Part shown: positions 26,682 to 34,583 of the stretch, in pieces | Numbering within the stretch: the stretch's first letter is position 1 | How the letters are laid out: every line of letters begins with the position of its first letter | Origin: Sediminicola sp037203765 | GTDB lineage: Bacteria > Bacteroidota > Bacteroidia > Flavobacteriales > Flavobacteriaceae | Direction: 5' to 3' | Length of the DNA stretch: 64,000 bases | Assembly: GCF_037203765.1 (NCBI RefSeq) | Contig: NZ_JBBCAS010000001.1 | Location: forward strand, 496,001-560,000 | Notes under the pieces: generated by a model | Databases searched by the model: none | Told to the model about the DNA's origin: nothing | What the model saw: only the letters and a program-made list of their open reading frames with translations | Program-made: the position numbers and the translations under genes

Positions 26682-27011
26682 ATGAGTGAAGAGACAACTG
26701 TAGATACCCAAGAGCTGGGAGAAAAGATAGTAAGGGTACTGAAAACAATTTATGATCCGGAGATCCCAGTGGATATCTACGAATTGGGATTGATCTATGA
26801 TGTTTTTGTCAATGAGGACTATGAGGTCAAAATATTGATGACATTGACCTCTCCCAACTGCCCCGTGGCAGAAACCTTGCCTGTAGAAGTAGAGGAGAAG
26901 GTAAAATCTATCGATGCCATTAAGGATGTGGAGGTAGAAATCACCTTTGATCCCCCTTGGACCCAGGATCTGATGTCCGAGGAAGCGAAGTTGGAGTTGG
27001 GGATGCTGTAA
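26682..27011 (+). CDS. DUF59 (MIP18-like) Fe-S assembly protein
   Basis: A 109-residue MIP18/DUF59 protein of the SufT/PaaD-like group that helps mature Fe-S proteins. The conserved DPEIPVDIYELGLIYDV and the cysteine in LTSPNCPVAETLP are present. Located 41 bp after sufE, it fits the frequent sufE-DUF59 pairing in Bacteroidota. Confidence 0.92.
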   Translation: MSEETTVDTQELGEKIVRVLKTIYDPEIPVDIYELGLIYDVFVNEDYEVKILMTLTSPNCPVAETLPVEVEEKVKSIDAIKDVEVEITFDPPWTQDLMSEEAKLELGML

Positions 27012-27039
27012 AACGTCCAAAAATTTAATTCAGTTAGTT

Positions 27040-27543
27040 ATGTCCGAAATTGTAAACCGTGTGGCCCAGAGTGCTTTGGTCACCTTTAACCTGGAAGATT
27101 ATTACCCCAAAGGGGAGCGTATACTTCTGGATATAAAAGAATGGCTGTACGAAGGACTTATCTTGCGGGAAAAGGAGTTTAGGGCGGCTATCAGCAACCA
27201 TGACTGGGAGCAATATAGTGATGCTTATGTGGCTCTTACGTGCTCAACGGATGCCATTGTTCCCGGATGGGCCTATATGCTCATTGCCACGCAGTTGCAG
27301 CCCTATGCAAAAAACATGCTGATCGGGGACCTGGAGCAACTGGAAACAAGCCTATATCAACCTATCATCGAGAGCCTGGACCTCTCTGAATACAAGGACA
27401 GGCCCGTTATTATCAAAGGGTGCAGTAACAAACCCGTACCTCCCAACGCTTATCTGTGGATCACCTCCAAAATGCAGACCGTTGCCAAAAGCGTCATGTA
27501 CGGGGAAGCTTGCTCCTCGGTACCCCTATTTAAAAGGAGGTAG
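27040..27543 (+). CDS. DUF2480 family protein
   Basis: A 167-residue protein of a family limited to Bacteroidota and usually encoded next to sufE and the DUF59 gene. Conserved parts include the start with FNLEDYYP, DIKEWLYEGLILREKEFR, and the cysteines in LTCSTDAI and IKGCSNKPVPPNAY. It is probably an Fe-S assembly accessory, judged only by gene neighbourhood. Confidence 0.88.
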   Translation: MSEIVNRVAQSALVTFNLEDYYPKGERILLDIKEWLYEGLILREKEFRAAISNHDWEQYSDAYVALTCSTDAIVPGWAYMLIATQLQPYAKNMLIGDLEQLETSLYQPIIESLDLSEYKDRPVIIKGCSNKPVPPNAYLWITSKMQTVAKSVMYGEACSSVPLFKRR

Positions 27544-27578
27544 CATCCACTTCAATCATGGTTATAGATTTCATTTCT

Positions 27579-27586
27579 TACCTTTG
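27579..27586 (+). promoter_or_regulatory. Possible -7 promoter element
   Basis: TACCTTTG, an exact TAnnTTTG, lies 26 nt before the DUF3078 gene, suggesting that gene can be transcribed apart from the suf genes. Confidence 0.45.
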
Positions 27587-27612
27587 TTAGTAAAACAATA
27601 AACACGGAAAAA

Positions 27613-28545
27613 ATGAAAAAGATACTTCTGATCCTTGCAATAATTGCTGGGACCTTGGGGACCTATGCCCAAACTGTTGAAGAATTAAAATCGGAAATGG
27701 CACCAAAAAAGGATTCGGTAGCCGCCATCCAATCTAGAATAAACGCCATTCAAAAAAAGATTGATGCCATGCCTGGTTGGAAAATTGGCGCCTTTGGAAC
27801 CATTGGGGGGAGTTTCTCTGAATTCAATAACTGGTATGCCAAGGGTATTCCCAATTCTTCAGCTGGAAATATTGGATTTACCGTTAATTCCTATGCGAAC
27901 TTAAAGGAAGACAAGTTCTTTTGGAGGAACGCTGCCAATATAAACCTGAGCTGGGTGAAAATAGATGATACGGACGACCCAACGGATGATGATTCTTTTA
28001 GACAGGCCAACGATGTCTTTAACATTACATCCCTATATGGTCACAGATTGAACAAGAAATTTGCCATCTCAACCTTAGGGGAATATAGGACCACCATCTT
28101 GAGCAACTTTAACGATCCTGGGTATTTGGATCTGGGTGTGGGTGCCACTTGGACACCCATAGAGGACCTTGTGGTCGTGGTACATCCTTTGAACTATAAC
28201 TTTGTGTTCAGCAAGGGTGACAATGTTTTTGAATCTTCCCTGGGTGCCAAAATCGTAGCCGATTACACAAGGCAGTTGGGCAAGGTTAGCTTTAAATCCA
28301 ACCTTTCCGCCTTCCAAAGCTATAAGAGCGCCGATTTTTCCAATTGGACGTGGACAAACTCCTTTGGCTATACCCTATGGAAAATGATCGGGGTGGGATT
28401 TGATTTTGGTCTTCGCAAGAACAAACAGGAGGCCTTGAATTATGCCTTGAAGACCCAAGCGATGCCAGATCCAACACCTACCTTTGAGACCGTGGACAAC
28501 AAATTGCAGACCTACTGGGTCTTGGGATTGAACTATTCATTCTAG
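27613..28545 (+). CDS. DUF3078 outer-membrane protein
   Basis: A 310-residue exported protein with a signal peptide (ending TYAQ), a short coiled-coil-like segment (residues 20-50) and a long part of alternating beta strands ending in the C-terminal aromatic residue of NYSF, as expected of an outer-membrane beta-barrel. It matches the DUF3078 family of Bacteroidota; function unknown. A terminator follows 20 nt past the stop. Confidence 0.85.
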   Translation: MKKILLILAIIAGTLGTYAQTVEELKSEMAPKKDSVAAIQSRINAIQKKIDAMPGWKIGAFGTIGGSFSEFNNWYAKGIPNSSAGNIGFTVNSYANLKEDKFFWRNAANINLSWVKIDDTDDPTDDDSFRQANDVFNITSLYGHRLNKKFAISTLGEYRTTILSNFNDPGYLDLGVGATWTPIEDLVVVVHPLNYNFVFSKGDNVFESSLGAKIVADYTRQLGKVSFKSNLSAFQSYKSADFSNWTWTNSFGYTLWKMIGVGFDFGLRKNKQEALNYALKTQAMPDPTPTFETVDNKLQTYWVLGLNYSF

Positions 28546-28561
28546 TAGAAACTATTAAGAT

Positions 28562-28708
28562 AAAAAAAAGCCCTCTTCTGGAGGGCTTTTTTTGTTTTGT
28601 AGGGTTCGCAAACTTGGGGTTTGTCTTTGGTTAAGTACAGATTTGGGAAAAAAGGTACTTTATTGTCAAGTATAGTTTTATTTGGGGTAAATACTATCTC
28701 TTAATTAC
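28562..28708 (-). ncRNA. Candidate structured small RNA, copy A
   Basis: About 147 nt on the minus strand from a TATCTTTA promoter element (28720-28713; TTG lies 22 nt upstream) to terminator T1. Three hairpins can be drawn: stem 1 at 28672-28697 with the loop ACCCC flanked by AAAT; stem 2 at 28633-28660 (AAGTAC/GTACTT) with CCCAAATC in its loop; stem 3 at 28609-28623 (CAAAC/GTTTG) with loop CCCAA. There is no credible ORF. A second copy with the same order lies at 28926-29109, and stem 2 differs by two compensatory base-pair changes. I do not know the RNA family; start and end are predictions. Confidence 0.65.
28566..28594 (+). terminator. Bidirectional terminator T1
   Basis: The stem GCCCTC/GAGGGC (28570-28575 with 28581-28586) is extended by A-T pairs and flanked by eight A on the left and seven T on the right. 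It ends the DUF3078 transcript and, on the minus strand, the small-RNA candidate copy A. Confidence 0.88.
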
Positions 28709-28925
28709 AATGTAAAGATACAGAGGTAGTACGGTATTCGAACAATTTATGTTGTGAAGGGGTAGTTATCTGTTGCGAAATAGTAAACGGTTTGTTTTTC
28801 CCGATGAACAACCAATTTTTTCAGATTCGAAATCCAATCGTAAGGGGTAAGGTAAGAATTTACCTATGTACCAATGGGTGATGAGCAACAATGGGATTGG
28901 GAGGCCAGGTTTTGATTTATGGCAT

Positions 28926-28953
28926 AAAAAAAGCCCTCTGTAAAGGGCTTTTT
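28926..28953 (-). terminator. Terminator T2 of small-RNA copy B
   Basis: The stem AGCCCT/AGGGCT (28932-28937 with 28944-28949) extended by A-T pairs, loop of six, and seven T on the minus strand. Its sequence resembles T1, so the terminator was duplicated with the RNA unit. Confidence 0.85.
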
Positions 28954-29109
28954 GATAGTCAAGTAGGTCTTGAAAAATTTAGTTTGGCTCCGATGGTTAA
29001 TCGGCATAATTCTTTAAAAGTTCAAGTGTCGATTTGGGGAATCATAACACTTTATTGCTAAAGCGATGGTATTATTTGGGGTTAAACACGATCACTTCTA
29101 TTTTAATAC
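28926..29109 (-). ncRNA. Candidate structured small RNA, copy B
   Basis: About 184 nt on the minus strand from TATCTTTA (29121-29114) to terminator T2. It aligns with copy A from an upstream TTCACA-type box through the promoter, stem 1 (29065-29093, loop AACCCC before AAAT), the single-stranded CAATAAAG, and stem 2 (29024-29052; AAGTGT/ACACTT, loop with CCCCAAATC). A third hairpin CCGAT/ATCGG at 28990-29004 differs from copy A. Bases between the conserved blocks have diverged, so this is an old duplication kept by selection. Confidence 0.65.
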
Positions 29110-29232
29110 ATGGTAAAGATATGCCTTGTGTTCCTTCTGCCTAAATTTTTGATGTGAACCTAGTGTAATTTGTGGTGTACTAATAAACTGTTGTTTTTAT
29201 TCGGTGAACTACATTTATTTTTTTTGGTCATT

Positions 29233-30444
29233 CTAATATTCGTCCAACTGTTCCGGATACAAAAAGTTGTTATATGGAAAACGGGTCACGTGGATATCCC
29301 TCACTTCATCGTATACCCTTTTACGGAACTCATCCAGATTTTCTTTGTTCAGGGCAGAGATGAAGATGGCCTTGTCCCCAACCTTTTGCATCCAGGTCCT
29401 TTCCCACTCTTCCAGTGTAAAGTGTTTTTGTGTCCTTTCGGTCATCAGGTCGTCATCATCAATGGTTTCGTGATGGTACTGGTCAATTTTATTGAAGACC
29501 ATAATGGTCCGTTTGTCGGCACTGTCAATTTCGTCCAGAATCTTGTTTACGGACTCTATATGCTCCTCAAAGGTGGGGTGGGAGATGTCTACCACGTGCA
29601 ATAATAGGTCTGATTCCCTGACCTCGTCCAAGGTACTCTTAAAGCTTTCCACCAATTGGGTAGGCAGCTTTCGAATAAAACCAACCGTGTCCGTCAACAA
29701 AAATGGCAAGTTGCCAATGACCACTTTCCGTACCGTGGTATCCAGGGTGGCAAATAATTTGTCCTCTGCAAAAACCTCACTCTTACTGATTACATTCATC
29801 AAGGTAGATTTTCCCACGTTGGTGTATCCTACCAGTGCCACCCTAACAAGGGCACCCCGGTTGCCCCTTTGGGTTTCCATCTGCCTATCAATTTTCAGCA
29901 ATTTCTTTTTCAACAGGGAGATACGGTCACGGACAATACGTCTATCGGTCTCTATTTCTGTTTCCCCGGGACCTCTCATTCCAATACCCCCTTTCTGGCG
30001 TTCCAAGTGGGTCCATAGTCCGGTCAGTCTGGGCAATAAATATTCGTATTGGGCAAGTTCCACCTGGGTACGGGCATAACTGGTCTGGGCGCGTTGGGCA
30101 AAAATATCCAAAATCAAGGAGGTCCTATCCAAGATCTTGCACTTCAGTTGCCTTTCAATGTTTCGTTGTTGGCCAGGAGTAAGTTCATCATCGAAAATTA
30201 CGGTGCCTATATCGTTTTGGGCCACATAGTTCTCCACTTCCAATAATTTACCGCTCCCAATATAGGTTTTGGGATTCGGGACATCTATACGCTGTACGAA
30301 CCGTTTTGAAACTTCGCCCCCAGCGGTATAGGTAAGAAATTCCAGCTCATCTAAATATTCGGTTACCTTTTTCTCGTCCTGTTCCCTATGGATTACTCCA
30401 ATAAGGACCGCTTTTTCATATTCAATAACTTTCTTCTCTATCAT
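29233..30444 (-). CDS. hflX: GTPase HflX
   Basis: A 403-residue ribosome-associated GTPase that splits or rescues stalled ribosomes under stress. The N-terminal HflX domain (with YIGSGKLLEV) and a helical linker holding GGIGMRGPGETEIETDRR precede the G domain: G1 GYTNVGKS at 206-213, DTVGF as G3 and NKID as G4. TAGATTTG, an exact -7 element, lies at 30468-30461 on the minus strand, 16 nt before the start. Confidence 0.95.
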   Translation of the reverse strand: MIEKKVIEYEKAVLIGVIHREQDEKKVTEYLDELEFLTYTAGGEVSKRFVQRIDVPNPKTYIGSGKLLEVENYVAQNDIGTVIFDDELTPGQQRNIERQLKCKILDRTSLILDIFAQRAQTSYARTQVELAQYEYLLPRLTGLWTHLERQKGGIGMRGPGETEIETDRRIVRDRISLLKKKLLKIDRQMETQRGNRGALVRVALVGYTNVGKSTLMNVISKSEVFAEDKLFATLDTTVRKVVIGNLPFLLTDTVGFIRKLPTQLVESFKSTLDEVRESDLLLHVVDISHPTFEEHIESVNKILDEIDSADKRTIMVFNKIDQYHHETIDDDDLMTERTQKHFTLEEWERTWMQKVGDKAIFISALNKENLDEFRKRVYDEVRDIHVTRFPYNNFLYPEQLDEY

Positions 30445-30460
30445 AGGATGATTTAAAGTA

Positions 30461-30468
30461 CAAATCTA
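30461..30468 (-). promoter_or_regulatory. -7 promoter element of hflX
   Basis: TAGATTTG on the minus strand fits TAnnTTTG; no convincing -33 box at the usual spacing. Confidence 0.45.
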
Positions 30469-30520
30469 ATGAATAGTTGCCAAGCGATTTTCGTATTTTT
30501 AACCCATAAGCTTAAAAAGA

Positions 30521-31495
30521 ATGCTTTTTACATCTCCTAGATCCAATACTACCGAAAATCTTTATACCGTTGCTTTTTACAACTTGGAAAATTTGTTCGA
30601 TATCCGGAACAATGACCATATTTTGGATGAAGGTTTTACCCCCAATGGCATTAAGAAATGGACCCCTAAACGATACCAAAAGAAGATTGTGAATCTGGGC
30701 AGGGCCATCTCCCGGATAGGTGAAAAATTCAATCAACATCCACCCGTATTGGTCGGTTTGTCCGAAGTGGAGAACGGACTGGTGCTCAACGACCTGATAC
30801 AAACCGACAGCCTTAAAAAAACCGATTATGGTTATGTGCACTTTGACTCCCCGGATGAACGCGGGATAGATACGGCCCTTTTGTACAGAAAAAGGTATTT
30901 TAATGTGATCCGAACAGAGGCCATTCCCTTGGATGTATACAGTCTGGAAGGTGTCGTGGACAGGACCAGGGATATTTTATATGTGTTTGGCACATTAAAC
31001 GGAGAGGAGGTGCACCTTTTTATTAACCATTGGCCTTCTCGTAGGGAGGGAGGTGTGGCAACAGCTTATAAAAGGATGCATGCCACCAATACAATACTGC
31101 AGTATATGGCCAAACTGGAGGAAAGCCATCAGGATCCAAACTACATCGTGATGGGGGATTTTAATGATGATCCCAGTTCTGAAAGTATGCAGCATTTGGT
31201 CGCGTCCAAACAATTGTACAATCCTATGGAGAAGATGCACAGTCCTTTTCGGGGCAGTGCACAACATAAAAGACAATGGAACCTGTTCGATCAGATCATC
31301 GTTTCCCATAATTTTTTTAATTATGAAAAAGGAACCCACAGTTTTGCCCATGCCAACATTTTTGACGAGCATTTTTTGAAGGAGGACAAGGGCAGGTACA
31401 AGGGCAGTCCCTTAAGAACGTTTGTGGGTAATAAATACAAAGGAGGGTACAGTGATCATTTTCCGGTCTACATACAGTTGAAATATAATACCTGA
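30521..31495 (+). CDS. Endonuclease/exonuclease/phosphatase family protein
   Basis: A 324-residue EEP-fold (DNase I-like) hydrolase. The metal-binding motifs are visible: FYNLENLFD near the start, GLSEVEN (catalytic glutamate), INHWPSRR, MGDFNDDPSS (active-site D and N) and the final SDHFPV (D-H pair). No clear signal peptide is present. This version is common in Flavobacteriaceae; the substrate (nucleic acid, lipid phosphate or other) is unknown. Confidence 0.88.
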   Translation: MLFTSPRSNTTENLYTVAFYNLENLFDIRNNDHILDEGFTPNGIKKWTPKRYQKKIVNLGRAISRIGEKFNQHPPVLVGLSEVENGLVLNDLIQTDSLKKTDYGYVHFDSPDERGIDTALLYRKRYFNVIRTEAIPLDVYSLEGVVDRTRDILYVFGTLNGEEVHLFINHWPSRREGGVATAYKRMHATNTILQYMAKLEESHQDPNYIVMGDFNDDPSSESMQHLVASKQLYNPMEKMHSPFRGSAQHKRQWNLFDQIIVSHNFFNYEKGTHSFAHANIFDEHFLKEDKGRYKGSPLRTFVGNKYKGGYSDHFPVYIQLKYNT

Positions 31496-31662
31496 ACTAC
31501 GTTACTCCTCGCTACTTTTTCCTACTGAAAAGATGATTTAGGACTACAAAAACCCCACAATACGAAAACAATAGTGTATTTCATCGAAAAAAAGATGTTT
31601 TTTATCGATAATAAATGGTATTGTCCTACATTTATCATCCCAATCTTAATGAACCTACTGTT

Positions 31663-33873
31663 ATGGATATTAATATTCCTACAAGTCTCCCAACTTGTAA
31701 GCGTATTATTCTAACGCTTACACTGCTTACTTCAGTTCTGTCCTTCGGTCAGAACAGGGAACAGGCGTTGCGAATCCAAGAAGAAACGAACGTCTCCGAT
31801 ATCCAGTCTTTTACATCAGAACTTAAAAAAGATTTTACCACTTCCAGATCCAAAGTATTGTCCATGGCCAAAGCCAATGGATGGAAAATTTCCGAGACAC
31901 TGAAGGATGGTAATTTTGTGGAACTACAGGAAGTTGGTCCAGATGGAGCCCCAATTTATTACAGTACGTTTAGTGACAATGTTAGTCAGGTGTCAAGAGC
32001 CAATGCCTTATACAGCAATGGTGCTCTGCAACTTGATCTTTCCGGTGAGGGAATGCAAGTTGGTGTTTGGGATGGTGGTGTAGCCTTATCGTCACACCAA
32101 GAGTTCGATACAAGAGCAAATATCGGTGATGCCGCCAATTCGGTAAGTGCCCACGCCACTATGGTATTGGGAACCCTTATCGCATCAGGTGTCAAGGAAA
32201 AGGCCAAAGGTGTTGCCTTTAAGGCCAACGCTACAACCAATGATTGGTCCAGGGATAAGATTGAAGTGGCCGAAGCTGCTGCCAACGGTCTTTTATTGTC
32301 CAACCATTCTTACGGTATAAAAAGTGATAGGGTCCCTGAATGGTATTTTGGTTCTTATATCAAGGTATCTCAAGATTGGGACAAAATCATGTTCAATGCT
32401 CCCTACTATTTAATGGTAAGCGCTGCAGGAAATGCCCAGAGAATGGGAGACAATGCAGCACCTATTTTTGGAAAAACGTCTGATGGTTTTGATTTGATGT
32501 TGGGTTTTGCCGCTTCTAAAAACGGTGTGACCGTTGCTGCTGCCGATACTAGGATCAACAGCGATGGTTCTTTGGCTTCTGCAACCGTAACCAACTACAG
32601 CAATTTTGGTCCTATGGATGATAGCCGTATCAAACCAGATATCGCAGGAGGTGGAAACAACATTTATGCCGCCAATTCCTCCAGTACTACCAGTTACGAT
32701 ACTTCCTCCGGTACTTCTATGGCTACTCCGGGAATCACCGGTTCTATGTTGTTGTTGCAACAGTATTACGAGCGTTTGAACGCTACCTTTATGAAGGCGG
32801 CCACCTTGAAGGGGATCGTTTTGCATACTGCGGACGATGTGGATGCTCCAGGTCCTGATTTTAAAATGGGATGGGGAGTAATGAACGCCAAAAAAGCTGC
32901 TGAACTTATTACCAACAAGGATTATACCTCCATAATTTCTGAAGAAACATTGAACAACGGAGCGACTTTTACCATGACCGTTAAGGCCGATGGTACCCAT
33001 CCTTTAATAGCTTCTATTTCTTGGACCGATCCTGCTGCCGAATATGTGAACAGAGGGATATTGAACGATATTACTCCTGCTTTGGTGAACGATTTGGATA
33101 TTAGAATCCTAAAGGACGGAAAAGAATACCTGCCTTGGAAATTAAGTGCTGCCAAGGCCACGGCTGCGGCTACCAAAGGGGACAATACGGTAGATCCTTA
33201 TGAAAGAGTTGAAATCGGTAATGCTGCTGGGGAATACACTATAGTGGTTACCAACAAGGGTATTCTGAAAGGGCAACTACAAAATTTCTCTCTTGTTGTT
33301 TCCGGTATCAAAACCAACAATTGTGCTATCACTGTACCAACAGGAACAACTATTGCCGAAGCTTCCAAAGAGCAGGTAAACATTTCTTGGAATGCACAGA
33401 CCGATGCCCTTTTTGAAGTACAGTACAAGGAGCAAGGTGCTGCCAATTGGACAACGGAATATCAGTACGAAGCTGTAAAGACTTTCAATGGTCTTACCAA
33501 CGGTAAGATATATGAGGTTAGATTGAGGACCTTTTGTAGTGAGAATGTGATGTCGGATTATACTTCTGTAATGGAGTTTACCTTTGAAGGTGAAGCGACA
33601 AAGATGGAAGAAGAGGCGGTATACGAAGTGCTTTCCATAGAAGAGCCGCTTAAATTGGCCATATATCCCAACCCTGCCGTAGAGCAGATCAGTATTAATG
33701 GAGCTGTTTCTGAAAATGCACGTTTCTCTATTGTTAACACCATGGGTCTTACCGTGAAGACCGGAGAGGCCAGTCAGAAGAAAATTGATGTTGCCAATCT
33801 TTCTACCGGACTATATATCCTTACCGTTCAGGATTTGGAAGGTGTAAAGTCCACAAAGTTCTACAAGAGCTAA
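31663..33873 (+). CDS. Secreted subtilisin-like serine protease with T9SS sorting domain
   Basis: A 736-residue S8 peptidase exported by Sec and then by the type IX system. The ATG at 31663 gives a signal peptide ending SFGQ; an upstream ATG at 31615 precedes a TACATTTA promoter-like element and is rejected. The triad is D137 (VWDGG), H164 (SAHATMV) and S352 (GTSMATPG), with the oxyanion asparagine in SAAGNAQ. A jelly-roll domain and a fibronectin III-like domain (about residues 555-645) follow. The last 75 residues form a type A sorting domain starting LAIYPNP and ending TKFYKS. Confidence 0.93.
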   Translation: MDINIPTSLPTCKRIILTLTLLTSVLSFGQNREQALRIQEETNVSDIQSFTSELKKDFTTSRSKVLSMAKANGWKISETLKDGNFVELQEVGPDGAPIYYSTFSDNVSQVSRANALYSNGALQLDLSGEGMQVGVWDGGVALSSHQEFDTRANIGDAANSVSAHATMVLGTLIASGVKEKAKGVAFKANATTNDWSRDKIEVAEAAANGLLLSNHSYGIKSDRVPEWYFGSYIKVSQDWDKIMFNAPYYLMVSAAGNAQRMGDNAAPIFGKTSDGFDLMLGFAASKNGVTVAAADTRINSDGSLASATVTNYSNFGPMDDSRIKPDIAGGGNNIYAANSSSTTSYDTSSGTSMATPGITGSMLLLQQYYERLNATFMKAATLKGIVLHTADDVDAPGPDFKMGWGVMNAKKAAELITNKDYTSIISEETLNNGATFTMTVKADGTHPLIASISWTDPAAEYVNRGILNDITPALVNDLDIRILKDGKEYLPWKLSAAKATAAATKGDNTVDPYERVEIGNAAGEYTIVVTNKGILKGQLQNFSLVVSGIKTNNCAITVPTGTTIAEASKEQVNISWNAQTDALFEVQYKEQGAANWTTEYQYEAVKTFNGLTNGKIYEVRLRTFCSENVMSDYTSVMEFTFEGEATKMEEEAVYEVLSIEEPLKLAIYPNPAVEQISINGAVSENARFSIVNTMGLTVKTGEASQKKIDVANLSTGLYILTVQDLEGVKSTKFYKS

Positions 33874-34583
33874 ACCCGGACAATATCGTCCTGGTGCAGC
33901 AGTTCTTCATTCCGCAATCGTAAAAACACCTGAACCGTAGTGATCACATCCAGTTCACAGTACTTGATGATCCTGTCTATATCTTTCTCCTTGTAATAAA
34001 CTTCTTTGACCATGCTCCCGTCTATGTCTTCTTTTGGTGATGGGATACCCAAGACATTTGCCATGAGCTTTAGGGAGGTAAAATGCTTGTAGTCCCCAAA
34101 TTTCCATAGTTCCATGGTATCCAAATGTGGGATTTCCCATGGTTTTTTCCCAAAAAGATCCAATTTTGCTGGCAAATTAATACCATTAATGATCATTCTA
34201 CGGGCGATATACGGAAAATCAAATTCCTTCCCGTTGTGGCCGCAGAGCAAATATTTGGGGTGGTTGAAATAAGAATCCAACAGGTTTTTGAATTCCTTAA
34301 GAAGGCTTTTTTCATCCCCATGGAAGCTGGTGACCCTTAAATTCCTAATTTCTCCCTTATGGGTAAAATAGCCAACGGAAATACAGATTATTTTTCCAAA
34401 CTCGGCCCAAATACCGGCCCTTTCATAAAATTCCTCAGCCGTATAATCTTCCTTGCGCTGGTATTTGGATTTCAATTCCCACAGTTCTTGTTTTTCCCCA
34501 TCCAATTGGGCATAGTTTTCTTGTTCTGGGACCGTTTCAATATCGAGGAACAAGATGTGTTCCAAGTTTATTTTATGCAACAT
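33870..34583 (-). CDS. DnaQ-like 3'-5' exonuclease (PolB-type)
   Basis: A 237-residue DEDD-superfamily exonuclease. Exo I is FLDIET (D14, E16), Exo II is CGHNGKEFDFPYI, and Exo III lies in YCELDVITTV. It resembles the predicted PolB-like stand-alone exonucleases of Bacteroidota. Its 3' end overlaps the protease gene by 4 bp, and its start abuts the stop of the DUF4153 gene, so the two minus-strand genes form an operon. Confidence 0.87.
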   Translation of the reverse strand: MLHKINLEHILFLDIETVPEQENYAQLDGEKQELWELKSKYQRKEDYTAEEFYERAGIWAEFGKIICISVGYFTHKGEIRNLRVTSFHGDEKSLLKEFKNLLDSYFNHPKYLLCGHNGKEFDFPYIARRMIINGINLPAKLDLFGKKPWEIPHLDTMELWKFGDYKHFTSLKLMANVLGIPSPKEDIDGSMVKEVYYKEKDIDRIIKYCELDVITTVQVFLRLRNEELLHQDDIVRV

